Assembly: GCA_009920875.1 (NCBI GenBank)
Contig: RFZE01000023.1
Location: 1 to 16,281, forward strand
Direction: 5' to 3'
Length of the DNA stretch: 16,281 nt
Origin: Alphaproteobacteria bacterium
GTDB taxonomy: Bacteria; Pseudomonadota; Alphaproteobacteria; RS24
How positions within the stretch are numbered: the first letter of the stretch is position 1; each line of letters opens with the position of its first letter. Positions 1 to 7,664 of this stretch are shown here, piece by piece. A model generated the notes under the pieces. It did not search any database. It saw only the letters and a list, made by a program, of their open reading frames with translations, and was not told where the DNA came from. Both the position numbers and the translations under genes were made by a program.

Positions 1-16
1 AATGACATCGATATAA

Positions 17-1333
17 TCAACGCCGCTTGAGACAAGTGATGGCCTGACCGATTACGGCTTGTTGTTGGATATTAGCGGCTGCGCGCATTTATTTGGCGGG
101 GAACGGGCGCTGCTTGAAGATATGGCGGCAAGGCTGGCGACCTATCGCGACGGGCGCAGCATCACCCTGCGCGCCGCTATTGCCGGCAGTATTGGCGCAG
201 CTTGGGGGCTGGCGCGCTTTGCCCCGAGTGATTTGACCATTGTGCCGGAAGGGCAAGATGCGGAAGCCGTATTGCCCTTGCCACCGGCCGCTTTGCGGCT
301 CAGCCCACCGCATATTGATTTATGCCAGCGCCTTGGCCTCGATACGGTTGCTGAGTTGGCGCGTTTTCCACGCGCCGATTTGACCCGCCGTTTCGGCCCG
401 ACGCCGGTTTTGCGTTTGGAGCAGGCTTTGGGGCAGGCGGGGGAAAGTCTCAATCCCTATTTGCCGCCGCCGCAATTTCAGGCACATAAAAATCTGCCGC
501 AAGGGGTCACGCAAATTGAGGCATTGGCCGTGCTGATTGGTGAGCTGTGCGCGGCATTGGCCGCACAATTGCAACAAGCCGGGCAGGGCGCGCAGCGGCT
601 TGATTTGGCGCTCACCCGTTCCGACAATGCGGTGATGGCCTTGTCTTTGCCATTGGCGCATCCGTCTGCCGATGCGGCGCATATGCTGCGCTTGTTTGAA
701 GAAAGATTGACGCGACTGTCGGGTGGCTTGGATGCCGGTTTCGGTATTGAGCAATTGCGCTTGGCGGCGGCGCGCACGGCAGAGATTGTTACGCCGCAAG
801 AACATATCAGTTTAAGTGGCCGCTTGCGTAAAGCTGCGCCAATGGCTGCTTTGGGCGGGCTTTATGACAGGCTGGTCAGCCGCTTGGGGGCTAATGTGGT
901 GGTGCGCCCCGTGCCGCATGCATCTTATATTCCCGAGCGTGCCGTGCGTTTTGCTTCCGTGTTGGAGGCGCAACAAAGCGGTGATGATGTCTCTTCTATT
1001 ATTGACCCGGCCACGCGACCGCTTTTCATGCTGTGCGCGCCGGAGCCGATTGAGGTGATTGCCGAAATTCCCGAGGGCGCGCCATATCGCTTTCGCTGGC
1101 GACGCGTCTTGCACGAGGTCACCGCCGCATATGGGCCGGAGCGTATTGCGCCTGAATGGTGGGACGGTCTGGTCGGTGACAGGCAGAGTGCATCTATCGG
1201 GCATAATCGCCGCACCCGCGATTATTACCGCGTCGAAGACACGCAAGGCCATCGCTTCTGGCTCTATCGCGACGGGCTGTATGAGCGTGAAAAAGGCCAG
1301 CCGCGCTGGTTCATGCATGGGGTGTTTCCATGA
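17..1333 (+). CDS. imuB: ImuB, Y-family DNA polymerase homologue (5' end missing or broken)
   Basis: ImuB is the non-catalytic Y-family polymerase homologue that bridges DnaE2 (ImuC) and the beta clamp in damage-induced mutagenesis. Seen here: the motif LLLDISGCAHLFGGE near the start, a helix-hairpin-helix-like stretch (LGLDTVAELARFPRADL), and a typical ImuB tail (EWWDGL, TRDYYRVED, FWLYRDGLYER, RWFMHGVFP). A segment RPLFML followed by PEPIEVI near codon 320 (counted from the TTG at 59) lies where a clamp-binding motif is expected, but this is only suggestive. The protein is about 80-100 residues short of the usual length of around 500. The frame is closed by TAA at 14-16, although codons from about 20 (TPLETSDGL) still look like ImuB. 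The first possible start is the TTG at 59, which would lack the N-terminal palm region. It overlaps dnaE2 by ATGA, implying translational coupling. Any imuA and LexA-controlled promoter would lie left of the window. Confidence 0.9.
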   Translation, partial: STPLETSDGLTDYGLLLDISGCAHLFGGERALLEDMAARLATYRDGRSITLRAAIAGSIGAAWGLARFAPSDLTIVPEGQDAEAVLPLPPAALRLSPPHIDLCQRLGLDTVAELARFPRADLTRRFGPTPVLRLEQALGQAGESLNPYLPPPQFQAHKNLPQGVTQIEALAVLIGELCAALAAQLQQAGQGAQRLDLALTRSDNAVMALSLPLAHPSADAAHMLRLFEERLTRLSGGLDAGFGIEQLRLAAARTAEIVTPQEHISLSGRLRKAAPMAALGGLYDRLVSRLGANVVVRPVPHASYIPERAVRFASVLEAQQSGDDVSSIIDPATRPLFMLCAPEPIEVIAEIPEGAPYRFRWRRVLHEVTAAYGPERIAPEWWDGLVGDRQSASIGHNRRTRDYYRVEDTQGHRFWLYRDGLYEREKGQPRWFMHGVFP

Positions 1334-4300
1334 GCGGGGCGGGGTTTGCCGAGCTGGCGGCAATCTCCAATTTCAGTTTTTTGCACGGCGCATCGCATCC
1401 GCAGGAAATGGTCGAAACCGCCGCCGCTTTCGGCTATCGCGCCATCGGTCTGGCCGACCGCAACACGCTGGCCGGTGTGGTGCGCGGTCACGCCGCCGCC
1501 AAACAAGCAGGATTACGCTATGTGCCCGGCGCGCGGCTGGTCACGCAATGCGGGTTTGAGGTGATTGCCTATCCGCGCAGTCGCGCCGCCTATGGCGCGC
1601 TGTCGCAATGTTTGACGCAAGCCAATCGGCGTGGCCGCAAGGGCGAATGCCTGCTCACAATCGATGATGTGTTGGGTTTGGCGCGCCATGCGGCCTTGTG
1701 CTGGTTGGCTGTGCCGCCGCCCCGATTGGAACCGATATTCGGTGAAAAGCTGGCGCAATTAGCCGCCGCGACGCGCCATGTCTATGCGCTTTTGGTGCCG
1801 CTTTACGGGGCTGATGACAAAGCGCGTTTTCGTGATATTGCGGCGCTGGCCGATTGGGCCGGCGCATCTGTGCTGGCCAGTTTCGACCCGTTTTATCACG
1901 CGCTCGAACGGCGACCTTTGCAGGATGTCGTGGCCTGTATTCGCCAGCATGTGCGGCTTGATGCGGCGGGCTATCGCCTCGCCGGCAATGCCGAGCGGCA
2001 TATGAAGCCGGTGGCCGAGGCGCAGCGTTTATTCGCCGATTATCCGCAAGCGCTGGCCAATATTGAAAAGCTCTTGGCGGCGTGTGATTTCTCGCTCGAT
2101 GAGCTGGCCTATCAATATCCTGAAGATGCGTTTGACCCCGTGCTCACCCCGCAGGAGCTTTTGGAAAAGCTGGCTTGGGACGGGGCGCATGCGCGGTTTC
2201 CCGATGGTGTGCCGGACAAGCTCGACGGGCTGATACGCCATGAATTGGCACTCATCAAGGATTTGAATTACGCCCCCTATTTTCTCACCGTGCATGATTT
2301 GGTGCGCTTTGCGCGCTCCAAACGCATTTTGTGCCAAGGGCGCGGCAGTGCCGCCAATTCTGCCGTGTGTTATTGCATCGGCATTACCGCAGTTGACCCG
2401 AGCCGTCTTGATTTATTGTTTGAGCGTTTCATCTCGGCCGAGCGCAATGAGCCGCCCGATATTGATGTTGATTTCGAGCATGAGCGGCGCGAAGAAATCA
2501 TCCAATATATTTACGAGAAATACGGTCGCGAGAGGGCCGGTATTGCCGCCACGGTGATTACCTATCGGTCGCGCTCGGCGGTGCGCGAAGTGGCGAAAGT
2601 CATGGGGCTGTCGGGCGATGTTGCCAGCGCGCTGCTTGCCCTGAATTGGGGTGGCGGTGGCAAGCCGCCGCCGCGTGAACATGTCATTGAGGCGGGGCTT
2701 GACCCGGACACGCCGGGCATTGCTGCTACTTTGGCGCTGGCCGGTCAGCTTATCGGTTTTCCGCGCCATCTGTCGCAACATGTTGGCGGTTTTGTGATTA
2801 CCAATGAGCGGCTGGATACGCTGGTGCCGATCGGCAATGCGGCGATGGATGACCGCACCTTCATCGAATGGGATAAGGACGATTTGGACGCGCTCGGCAT
2901 GTTGAAAATCGATGTGCTGGCGCTCGGCATGCTGTCGGCCATACGCCGCAGCTTTGACCTCATCGCGGCGCATCACGGCAAGGTTTTTGAGCTGGCCGAT
3001 GTGCCGCCGGAGGATAGCGCGGTTTATGACATGCTGTGCCGCGCCGAATCCATCGGTGTTTTTCAGGTCGAAAGCCGTGCGCAAATGAACATGCTGCCGC
3101 GCTTGAAGCCGCGTGACTTTTACGATTTGGTGGTCGAAGTGGCGATTGTCCGCCCCGGCCCGATACAGGGCGATATGGTGCATCCCTATTTGCGCCGCCG
3201 CAATGGCGAGGAGCCGGTCGCCTTTCCCTCGCAGGAATTGGAAGAAGTGCTGGGCAAGACGCTGGGCGTGCCATTGTTTCAAGAACAAGCCATGCGGATT
3301 GCCATTGTCGCGGCGGGCTTTACCCCCGCCGAGGCCGACCGCTTGCGCCGCGCCATGGCGACCTTTCGCAAAACCGGCATTATTCATGAGTTCGGGTTGC
3401 GCCTTGTCGATGGCATGGTGGCGCGTGGCTATGAGCGCGATTTTGCCGAGCGCTGCTTCAAACAAATTGAAGGTTTTGGCGAATATGGTTTTCCCGAAAG
3501 CCACGCCGCCAGTTTCGCCTTGCTGGTCTATGTCTCGGCTTGGCTCAAACATCATTACCCCGCCGCCTTTTGCGCCGCCCTCATCAACAGTCAGCCCATG
3601 GGCTTTTACGCCCCCGCGCAATTGGTCGCCGAGGCCAAGCGGCAGGGCGTCATCGCTTTGCCCGTATGCATTAACGCCTCAGATGCTGAAGCCGATTTGG
3701 AAAATACCGGTGAGACCATCGCCTTGCGGCTCGGCTTCAATCAAATCAGCGGTCTGTTGAAAGCCGATGCCGAGGCGCTGGTCGCGGCGCGTCATCAAGG
3801 CGGGGCGTTTGACAGTGTCGCCGATTGCGCGGCACGCGCTGCCATTGGCGTGGCGACATTGGAGCGTTTGGCGCGCGCCGATGCCTTTGCTGCGCTTGGC
3901 CTGACGCGTCGCCAAGCCTTATGGGCGGTGCGCGCGCTGGCGCCGGAAAGCAAAGCGCCCGCCTTGCCGCTGTTTGACGGGCAGGGCGTATCGCCTGCTG
4001 TGGCCGAAGATGAACACGCCGCTTTGCCCGCTTTGCCGCCCGGCATGGAAGTGTTGGAAGATTATGCCGCTTTACGATTGTCGCTGAAAAACCACCCCAT
4101 GGCGTTTTTGCGCGACAGGCTGGCGGCGCAGCATGTGCAGCCGCTCGCAAGCTTGCAAAATGCCCCCAATGGCAAGCGCATCACCATTGCCGGTTTGGTG
4201 ATTTGTCGCCAGCGTCCGGGCAGTGCCAAAGGCGTGGTGTTTTTGACGCTGGAAGATGAAACCGGCACCGGCAATATTGTCGTTTGGCCCGACCGTTTTG

Positions 4301-4536
4301 AACGCTATCGCCGCATCACCATTGGCGCGCGGCTGATGCGCATTGAAGGCCGCGTGCAAAGAAGCGGCATTGTCGTGCATGTGGTGGCCGAGCGGCTGCA
4401 CGATATCTCATCTTCCTTGTTGCAGCTGACCGCTCAGCACGGCATGGACTCAACCGCCCATCTGCCGAAAGTTTTACGCCCAAAACGCCAAACGGGGCGT
4501 AAAACGCCACGTGAAATGGCATGGCGGGGGGAGTGA
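1330..4536 (+). CDS. dnaE2: Error-prone DNA polymerase DnaE2 (ImuC)
   Basis: Second C-family polymerase alpha subunit, which carries out translesion synthesis together with ImuB after DNA damage. The 1068-residue length is normal for DnaE2 and shorter than replicative DnaE. An N-terminal PHP domain begins with FSFLHGASH (H19, H23) and IGLADRNTLAG (39-49), the DnaE2-type version of the motif. The polymerase core contains RGSAANSAVCYCIGIT, PDIDVDF (D377, D379, D381) and KIDVLALGML (D528); by alignment with E. coli DnaE the catalytic aspartates should be D379, D381 and D528. HLSQHVGGFVIT and FPESHAASFALLVY are further family signatures. An OB-fold domain occupies roughly 948-1035 (GKRITIAGLVICRQRPGSAK onward). 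The ATG overlaps the imuB stop (ATGA), with GGGGT six bases upstream as a ribosome site inside imuB. It ends nine bases before the convergent trxB. Intact, with all visible catalytic residues present. Confidence 0.97.
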   Translation: MSGAGFAELAAISNFSFLHGASHPQEMVETAAAFGYRAIGLADRNTLAGVVRGHAAAKQAGLRYVPGARLVTQCGFEVIAYPRSRAAYGALSQCLTQANRRGRKGECLLTIDDVLGLARHAALCWLAVPPPRLEPIFGEKLAQLAAATRHVYALLVPLYGADDKARFRDIAALADWAGASVLASFDPFYHALERRPLQDVVACIRQHVRLDAAGYRLAGNAERHMKPVAEAQRLFADYPQALANIEKLLAACDFSLDELAYQYPEDAFDPVLTPQELLEKLAWDGAHARFPDGVPDKLDGLIRHELALIKDLNYAPYFLTVHDLVRFARSKRILCQGRGSAANSAVCYCIGITAVDPSRLDLLFERFISAERNEPPDIDVDFEHERREEIIQYIYEKYGRERAGIAATVITYRSRSAVREVAKVMGLSGDVASALLALNWGGGGKPPPREHVIEAGLDPDTPGIAATLALAGQLIGFPRHLSQHVGGFVITNERLDTLVPIGNAAMDDRTFIEWDKDDLDALGMLKIDVLALGMLSAIRRSFDLIAAHHGKVFELADVPPEDSAVYDMLCRAESIGVFQVESRAQMNMLPRLKPRDFYDLVVEVAIVRPGPIQGDMVHPYLRRRNGEEPVAFPSQELEEVLGKTLGVPLFQEQAMRIAIVAAGFTPAEADRLRRAMATFRKTGIIHEFGLRLVDGMVARGYERDFAERCFKQIEGFGEYGFPESHAASFALLVYVSAWLKHHYPAAFCAALINSQPMGFYAPAQLVAEAKRQGVIALPVCINASDAEADLENTGETIALRLGFNQISGLLKADAEALVAARHQGGAFDSVADCAARAAIGVATLERLARADAFAALGLTRRQALWAVRALAPESKAPALPLFDGQGVSPAVAEDEHAALPALPPGMEVLEDYAALRLSLKNHPMAFLRDRLAAQHVQPLASLQNAPNGKRITIAGLVICRQRPGSAKGVVFLTLEDETGTGNIVVWPDRFERYRRITIGARLMRIEGRVQRSGIVVHVVAERLHDISSSLLQLTAQHGMDSTAHLPKVLRPKRQTGRKTPREMAWRGE

Positions 4537-4565
4537 GCGGGGTGATTACTCCGCCGCTTGTTTTT
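4537..4565 (+). terminator. Probable intrinsic terminator after dnaE2
   Basis: Directly after the dnaE2 stop, GCGGGGT - GATT - ACTCCGC forms a 7-bp stem (one G-U pair) with a four-base loop, followed by CGCTTGTTTTT. The T tract starts a few bases late, so strength is uncertain. The hairpin overlaps the last codons and stop of trxB on the other strand, where it is not followed by a T run. Confidence 0.4.
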
Positions 4566-5511
4566 CAGCTTCCATTTCAGCGAGATATTTTTCCGCTTCC
4601 AGTGCCGCCATGCAGCCCATGCCGGCGGCGGTGACCGCTTGGCGGTAAATATCATCGGTCACATCTCCGGCGGCATAAACGCCCGGTATGGATGTGGCGG
4701 TGGAATTGTCTGCCGTGATGAGATAGCCGCCCGCTTTGGTTTCCAGCTGCGCGGCGAATAATTCGGTCGAGGGCGCGTGGCCAATGGCGATGAAAACGCC
4801 GTCGGCTTCCACCTCATGCGTGTCGCCGGTCTTGGTGTTTTTAATGCGCGCGCCGGTGACGCCGAGCGGGTTTTCATCACCGAGAATTTCATCAATCGCG
4901 CTGTCCCACAGCACATTGATTTTCTCATGCGCCAGCAAACGCTGCTCAAGAATCTTCTCGCAGCGCAGCGCATCGCGCCGATGCACCAGCGTCACTTCGC
5001 TGGCAAAATTGGTCAGGAACAAAGCCTCTTCCACGGCGGTATTGCCACCGCCGACAACCAGCACTTTTTTATTGCGATAGAAAAACCCGTCGCATGTGGC
5101 ACAGGCCGACACGCCAAAGCCTTGAAACTTGTCTTCCGAGGGCAGGCCCAGCCATTTGGCTTGTGCGCCGGTGGCAATCACCACCGTATCGGCGGTGAAG
5201 CTCTGGCCGCTATCGCCTTTGGCAGTGAAGGGGCGCACGCTCAAATCCACCTCGGTGATGATGTCGGAAACAATTTGTGTGCCGACATTGGCGGCTTGCG
5301 CTTCCATTTGTTCCATCAGCCAGGGCCCTTGCACGGCTTCGGCAAAGCCCGGATAGTTTTCGACATCTGTGGTAATGGTCAATTGTCCGCCCGGTTGAAT
5401 GCCGCGCACCAGCACCGGTTCCAGCATGGCGCGGGCGGCATAAATGGCGGCAGTGTAGCCGGCCGGGCCGGAACCGATAATCAACATTTTCGCGTGTTTG
5501 GCGTCGCTCAT
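4546..5511 (-). CDS. trxB: Thioredoxin reductase (NADPH)
   Basis: FAD-dependent enzyme that passes electrons from NADPH to thioredoxin in the cytoplasm. The 321-residue length is typical of the bacterial low-molecular-weight type. Visible motifs: FAD-binding GSGPAG (13-18), redox-active CATC (C137 and C140) in SACATCDG, NADPH-binding GGGNTA (154-159) followed by HRRDALR, and the C-terminal FAD motif GVYAAGDVTDDIYRQAVTAA. I chose the ATG at 5511 because MSDAKHAKMLIIGSGPAG is the usual start distance and GGAGAG lies four bases upstream. An in-frame ATG 15 codons earlier (5556) lacks such a site and would add residues atypical of the family. It lies 77 bp downstream of the ELM1-family gene on the same strand and converges with dnaE2. 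Confidence 0.96.
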   Translation of the reverse strand: MSDAKHAKMLIIGSGPAGYTAAIYAARAMLEPVLVRGIQPGGQLTITTDVENYPGFAEAVQGPWLMEQMEAQAANVGTQIVSDIITEVDLSVRPFTAKGDSGQSFTADTVVIATGAQAKWLGLPSEDKFQGFGVSACATCDGFFYRNKKVLVVGGGNTAVEEALFLTNFASEVTLVHRRDALRCEKILEQRLLAHEKINVLWDSAIDEILGDENPLGVTGARIKNTKTGDTHEVEADGVFIAIGHAPSTELFAAQLETKAGGYLITADNSTATSIPGVYAAGDVTDDIYRQAVTAAGMGCMAALEAEKYLAEMEAEKQAAE

Positions 5512-5535
5512 AGCACTCTCCGAAATCTTGTCCTT

Positions 5536-5563
5536 AATGTAGGGACGATTCCGCAAATCCCAA
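5536..5563 (-). promoter_or_regulatory. Candidate sigma-70 promoter for trxB
   Basis: On the minus strand, TTGGGA (5563-5558) and TACATT (5541-5536) are separated by 16 bp and lie 24 bp upstream of the trxB ATG. Each hexamer matches four of six consensus bases. Found by eye only; trxB could also be read from the upstream gene. Confidence 0.3.
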
Positions 5564-5588
5564 GAGGCCAGCTTGCCACAGGCGCATC

Positions 5589-6539
5589 TTATTCAGAGGT
5601 TTTATGCGCCGCATAAGCGGTTTGAATGGCGGCAGCAATCTCTTGTGTCGGATTATACGATTGCGTCGGCCAGCTTTCCAACGCGCCGTCAAACGGGCGG
5701 GTGATGTCAGCGTCCATCAGCGCATCATGAAAACGATTAAACTTGGCCGAGCCGCCGCGCAGTTGAAACACTTGCACCGGCACGCCGGGCAGGCATGCCT
5801 CACCGACCATATTCACTGAATCCGCCGTGACGATAATCTGCTCGGCCAGCCCCAGCATGGCGTGATAGGGGTTGTCACCCACATTATCCCAGAGGTAATG
5901 GCTGCCATCGGGCAGGGCTGCGCGCAGCTTTTCGGCATAAGCATCGGGTGAGCGGCGCGACAGGGTGATGATTAAAAAATGCCCTTGCGCGGCCAGCGCT
6001 GCCAAACCATCGGCCAGTTTTTGCATTTCATCAGCCGCGAATGGATAGACGCTATTGGGCCCGCCAATCAGCACGGCAATTTTCTTGCCGCGCACCGTGT
6101 CGGGTAACAGCCGCGCCTTCATTTTGTCGGCGGCGGTGTGCAGCATGTCTTGCGTCATGCCATGCGGTGATAAAAGCGTGCGCATCGCACCCGCGCATCG
6201 GTCATGTGCCGGGGCCCAGACGAAATCAAAATGGCGTGGGCTGACAATCGGATCTTGCAGAAAAACCGTAAACACCGCACCGCGTGAAGCGCGTTTGATA
6301 AAGCGCGCATGCGGCACGGCCTGGCGGCCACTGGCAATCACCATATCGGGGAAGGGCGGGGCTATTTGGTCGTCACGCGCAGCCGCGCCTTCAGCCAAAC
6401 GATAGGGGGCGAGCCATTTATAGGGGGGCGATAAATCAGTATGGATGAGGCGAAATGGACCGCCGAGAGCGGTGGCAACGCCTTCCACCAGAACATCATT
6501 GCCGCGCCGTCCACCGGTTATGCCCCAAATCTTGGTCAA
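5589..6539 (-). CDS. ELM1/DUF1022-family protein, function unknown in bacteria
   Basis: A 316-residue protein of the family named after plant ELM1 (mitochondrial fission), which is common in alphaproteobacteria. The biochemical role of the bacterial members is not established. Family features seen: N-terminal KIWGITGGRRGND, PDMVIASGRQAVPHARFIKR, VFLQDPIVSPRHFDFVWAPAHD, a glycine-rich IGGPNSVYPF (about 158-167), and a C-terminal TADSVNMVGEA (D240, N243, E247) that resembles the nucleotide-sugar site of GT-B-fold glycosyltransferases; that comparison is my inference. No signal peptide or membrane segment is evident. The start is TTG at 6539: the frame has a TGA eight codons upstream with no ATG or GTG between, and the conserved N-terminus begins immediately at the TTG. 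A weak AGGGAC lies upstream. Probably transcribed from the AT-rich region shared with the divergent Lrp-type gene. Confidence 0.85.
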   Translation of the reverse strand: MTKIWGITGGRRGNDVLVEGVATALGGPFRLIHTDLSPPYKWLAPYRLAEGAAARDDQIAPPFPDMVIASGRQAVPHARFIKRASRGAVFTVFLQDPIVSPRHFDFVWAPAHDRCAGAMRTLLSPHGMTQDMLHTAADKMKARLLPDTVRGKKIAVLIGGPNSVYPFAADEMQKLADGLAALAAQGHFLIITLSRRSPDAYAEKLRAALPDGSHYLWDNVGDNPYHAMLGLAEQIIVTADSVNMVGEACLPGVPVQVFQLRGGSAKFNRFHDALMDADITRPFDGALESWPTQSYNPTQEIAAAIQTAYAAHKTSE

Positions 6540-6573
6540 ATCTGCCCAGTCCCTGTTTCATTTATTTCAAAAA

Positions 6574-6592
6574 CGAGTATTATTATTACCTG
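6574..6592. promoter_or_regulatory. AT-rich dyad in the divergent region, possible Lrp/AsnC operator
   Basis: The 91-bp divergent spacer (6540-6630) is much more AT-rich than its surroundings. It holds an imperfect dyad centred at 6583, with core GTATTATTATTAC and flanks CGA/CTG; 12 of 19 positions agree with the reverse complement. It lies about 38 bp before the regulator ATG. Lrp/AsnC proteins bind short AT-centred dyads and often control their own gene, so autoregulation is plausible but unproven. Confidence 0.25.
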
Positions 6593-6630
6593 CTAATCGG
6601 GTTTCAGAAAGCAAAAACGGTGTTGGCACC

Positions 6631-7110
6631 ATGAAAAAGCCGCGTCTTGACGATATCGACCTCAAAATTCTGCGCATTATGCAGACTGATGGGCGCGTGA
6701 CCAATGTTGAATTGGCGCGCCAAGCCGGTATTTCTGCGCCGCCATGCTTGCGTCGCGTGCGCGCGCTGGAAAAGGCCGGTTTCATTACCGGTTATTTTGC
6801 CGAGCTGGACGCCCAAATGTTGGGGCTGGGCGTCACTGTCTTCGCCATGGTCGGGCTGGAAAGCCAAGCCGAAAATGATCTGCAAGCCTTTGAAAAGCGC
6901 GTCGCCGATTGGCCGGAGGTGCTGGAATGTCACATGCTGAACGGCGAAATTGATTTCATTTTGAAATGCATAGCGCCCGATTTGGAGAGCTTTCAGGAGT
7001 TCCTCACCAAAAAACTGACACCGGCGCCCAATGTCGCCAATGTCCGAACCTCGCTGACCATTCGCCGCTCGAAAGGCCGCACGGCATTACCGATTGGTGA
7101 AGCTACTTAA
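6631..7110 (+). CDS. Lrp/AsnC-family transcriptional regulator
   Basis: A 159-residue DNA-binding regulator of the feast/famine type. The N-terminal winged helix-turn-helix is clear (about 5-60): LDDIDLKILRIMQTDGRVT, NVELARQAGISAPPCLRRVRALEKAGFI. The C-terminal RAM effector and oligomerisation domain follows, with GVTVFAMVGLES, FEKRVADWPEVLECHMLNGEID and the ending NVANVRTSLTIRR. Length is usual for the family. The ATG at 6631 places LDDIDLKIL at the expected distance; the open frame extends further upstream but without family similarity. No strong ribosome site is visible. The ligand and targets cannot be deduced from sequence. It is divergent from the ELM1-family gene, and its stop overlaps the end of the convergent greA by 8 bp. 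Confidence 0.93.
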   Translation: MKKPRLDDIDLKILRIMQTDGRVTNVELARQAGISAPPCLRRVRALEKAGFITGYFAELDAQMLGLGVTVFAMVGLESQAENDLQAFEKRVADWPEVLECHMLNGEIDFILKCIAPDLESFQEFLTKKLTPAPNVANVRTSLTIRRSKGRTALPIGEAT

Positions 7111-7576
7111 ACTTCACGCCCAAAATTTCGTATGATTTACCGCCGCCCGGCGTGTTGACCTCAACACTGTCGCCGACACTTTTGCCGATAAGCGCACGGG
7201 CAATCGGGGAAGAAATGGAAATCTTGCGCTGTTCGAGGTCGGCCTCGAAATCGCCGACAATTTGATAGGTTACTTCGGCATCCGTGTCTTCATCGACCAG
7301 TTTCACCGTGGCGCCGAATTTCACATCCTTGCCGCTCAGGCTGGCGACATCAATCACATCGGCGCGATTGATCATGTCTTCCAGCTCCATAATGCGGCCT
7401 TCATTGTGGCTCTGCTGTTCTTTGGCGGCGTGATATTCGGCGTTTTCCGACAAATCACCATGCGCGCGCGCTTCTGAAATGGCCTTGATGATGCGTTGCC
7501 GCTCAGGCCCTTTCAGACGCTTTAATTCAGTGTCCAGCGCATCATAGCCGCCGGATGTCATAGGCACGGTTTCCAT
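7103..7576 (-). CDS. greA: Transcription elongation factor GreA
   Basis: GreA enters the secondary channel of RNA polymerase and stimulates cleavage of backtracked transcripts. The 157-residue protein has the N-terminal coiled coil (about 1-75), whose tip carries HGDLSENAEY; D41 and E44 match the acidic tip residues of E. coli GreA in position. The C-terminal FKBP-like domain contains ISSPIARALIGKSVGDSVEV and the ending YEILGVKFK. The ATG at 7576 is preceded by GGGGAGGA, a strong ribosome site. It lies 88 bp downstream of carB on the same strand, so it may be read from carAB and from a promoter in that spacer. The stop codon TAG overlaps the convergent regulator gene. Confidence 0.97.
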   Translation of the reverse strand: METVPMTSGGYDALDTELKRLKGPERQRIIKAISEARAHGDLSENAEYHAAKEQQSHNEGRIMELEDMINRADVIDVASLSGKDVKFGATVKLVDEDTDAEVTYQIVGDFEADLEQRKISISSPIARALIGKSVGDSVEVNTPGGGKSYEILGVKFK

Positions 7577-7596
7577 GCAATCCTCCCCGCTCAGAA

Positions 7597-7652
7597 GTGA
7601 GCAGAATTTTAGTTTTCACAAAACTTATGAAATTGGCAAGTTTTTTGCTCAC
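7597..7652 (-). repeat. Nested inverted repeats in the carB-greA spacer
   Basis: Between the carB stop and the greA ribosome site is an AT-rich 88-bp spacer. On the minus strand an outer perfect 7-bp repeat GTGAGCA / TGCTCAC (7652-7646 and 7603-7597) encloses an inner 7-bp repeat AAAACTT / AAGTTTT with an 11-base loop. No T run follows, so it does not look like a terminator. It could be a greA leader structure or protein site. I could not place a convincing promoter here. Confidence 0.4.
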
Positions 7653-7664
7653 CGATAATGCTTT

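Noticed and set aside
2413..3621. Long antisense open frame (402 codons) within dnaE2
   Set aside because: It lies wholly opposite a well-supported polymerase gene and its translation shows no recognisable domain; such frames are common opposite GC-rich coding sequence.
4777..5616. Plus-strand open frame of 279 codons opposite trxB
   Set aside because: Shadow of trxB codon structure; no family resemblance and no ribosome site linked to a start.
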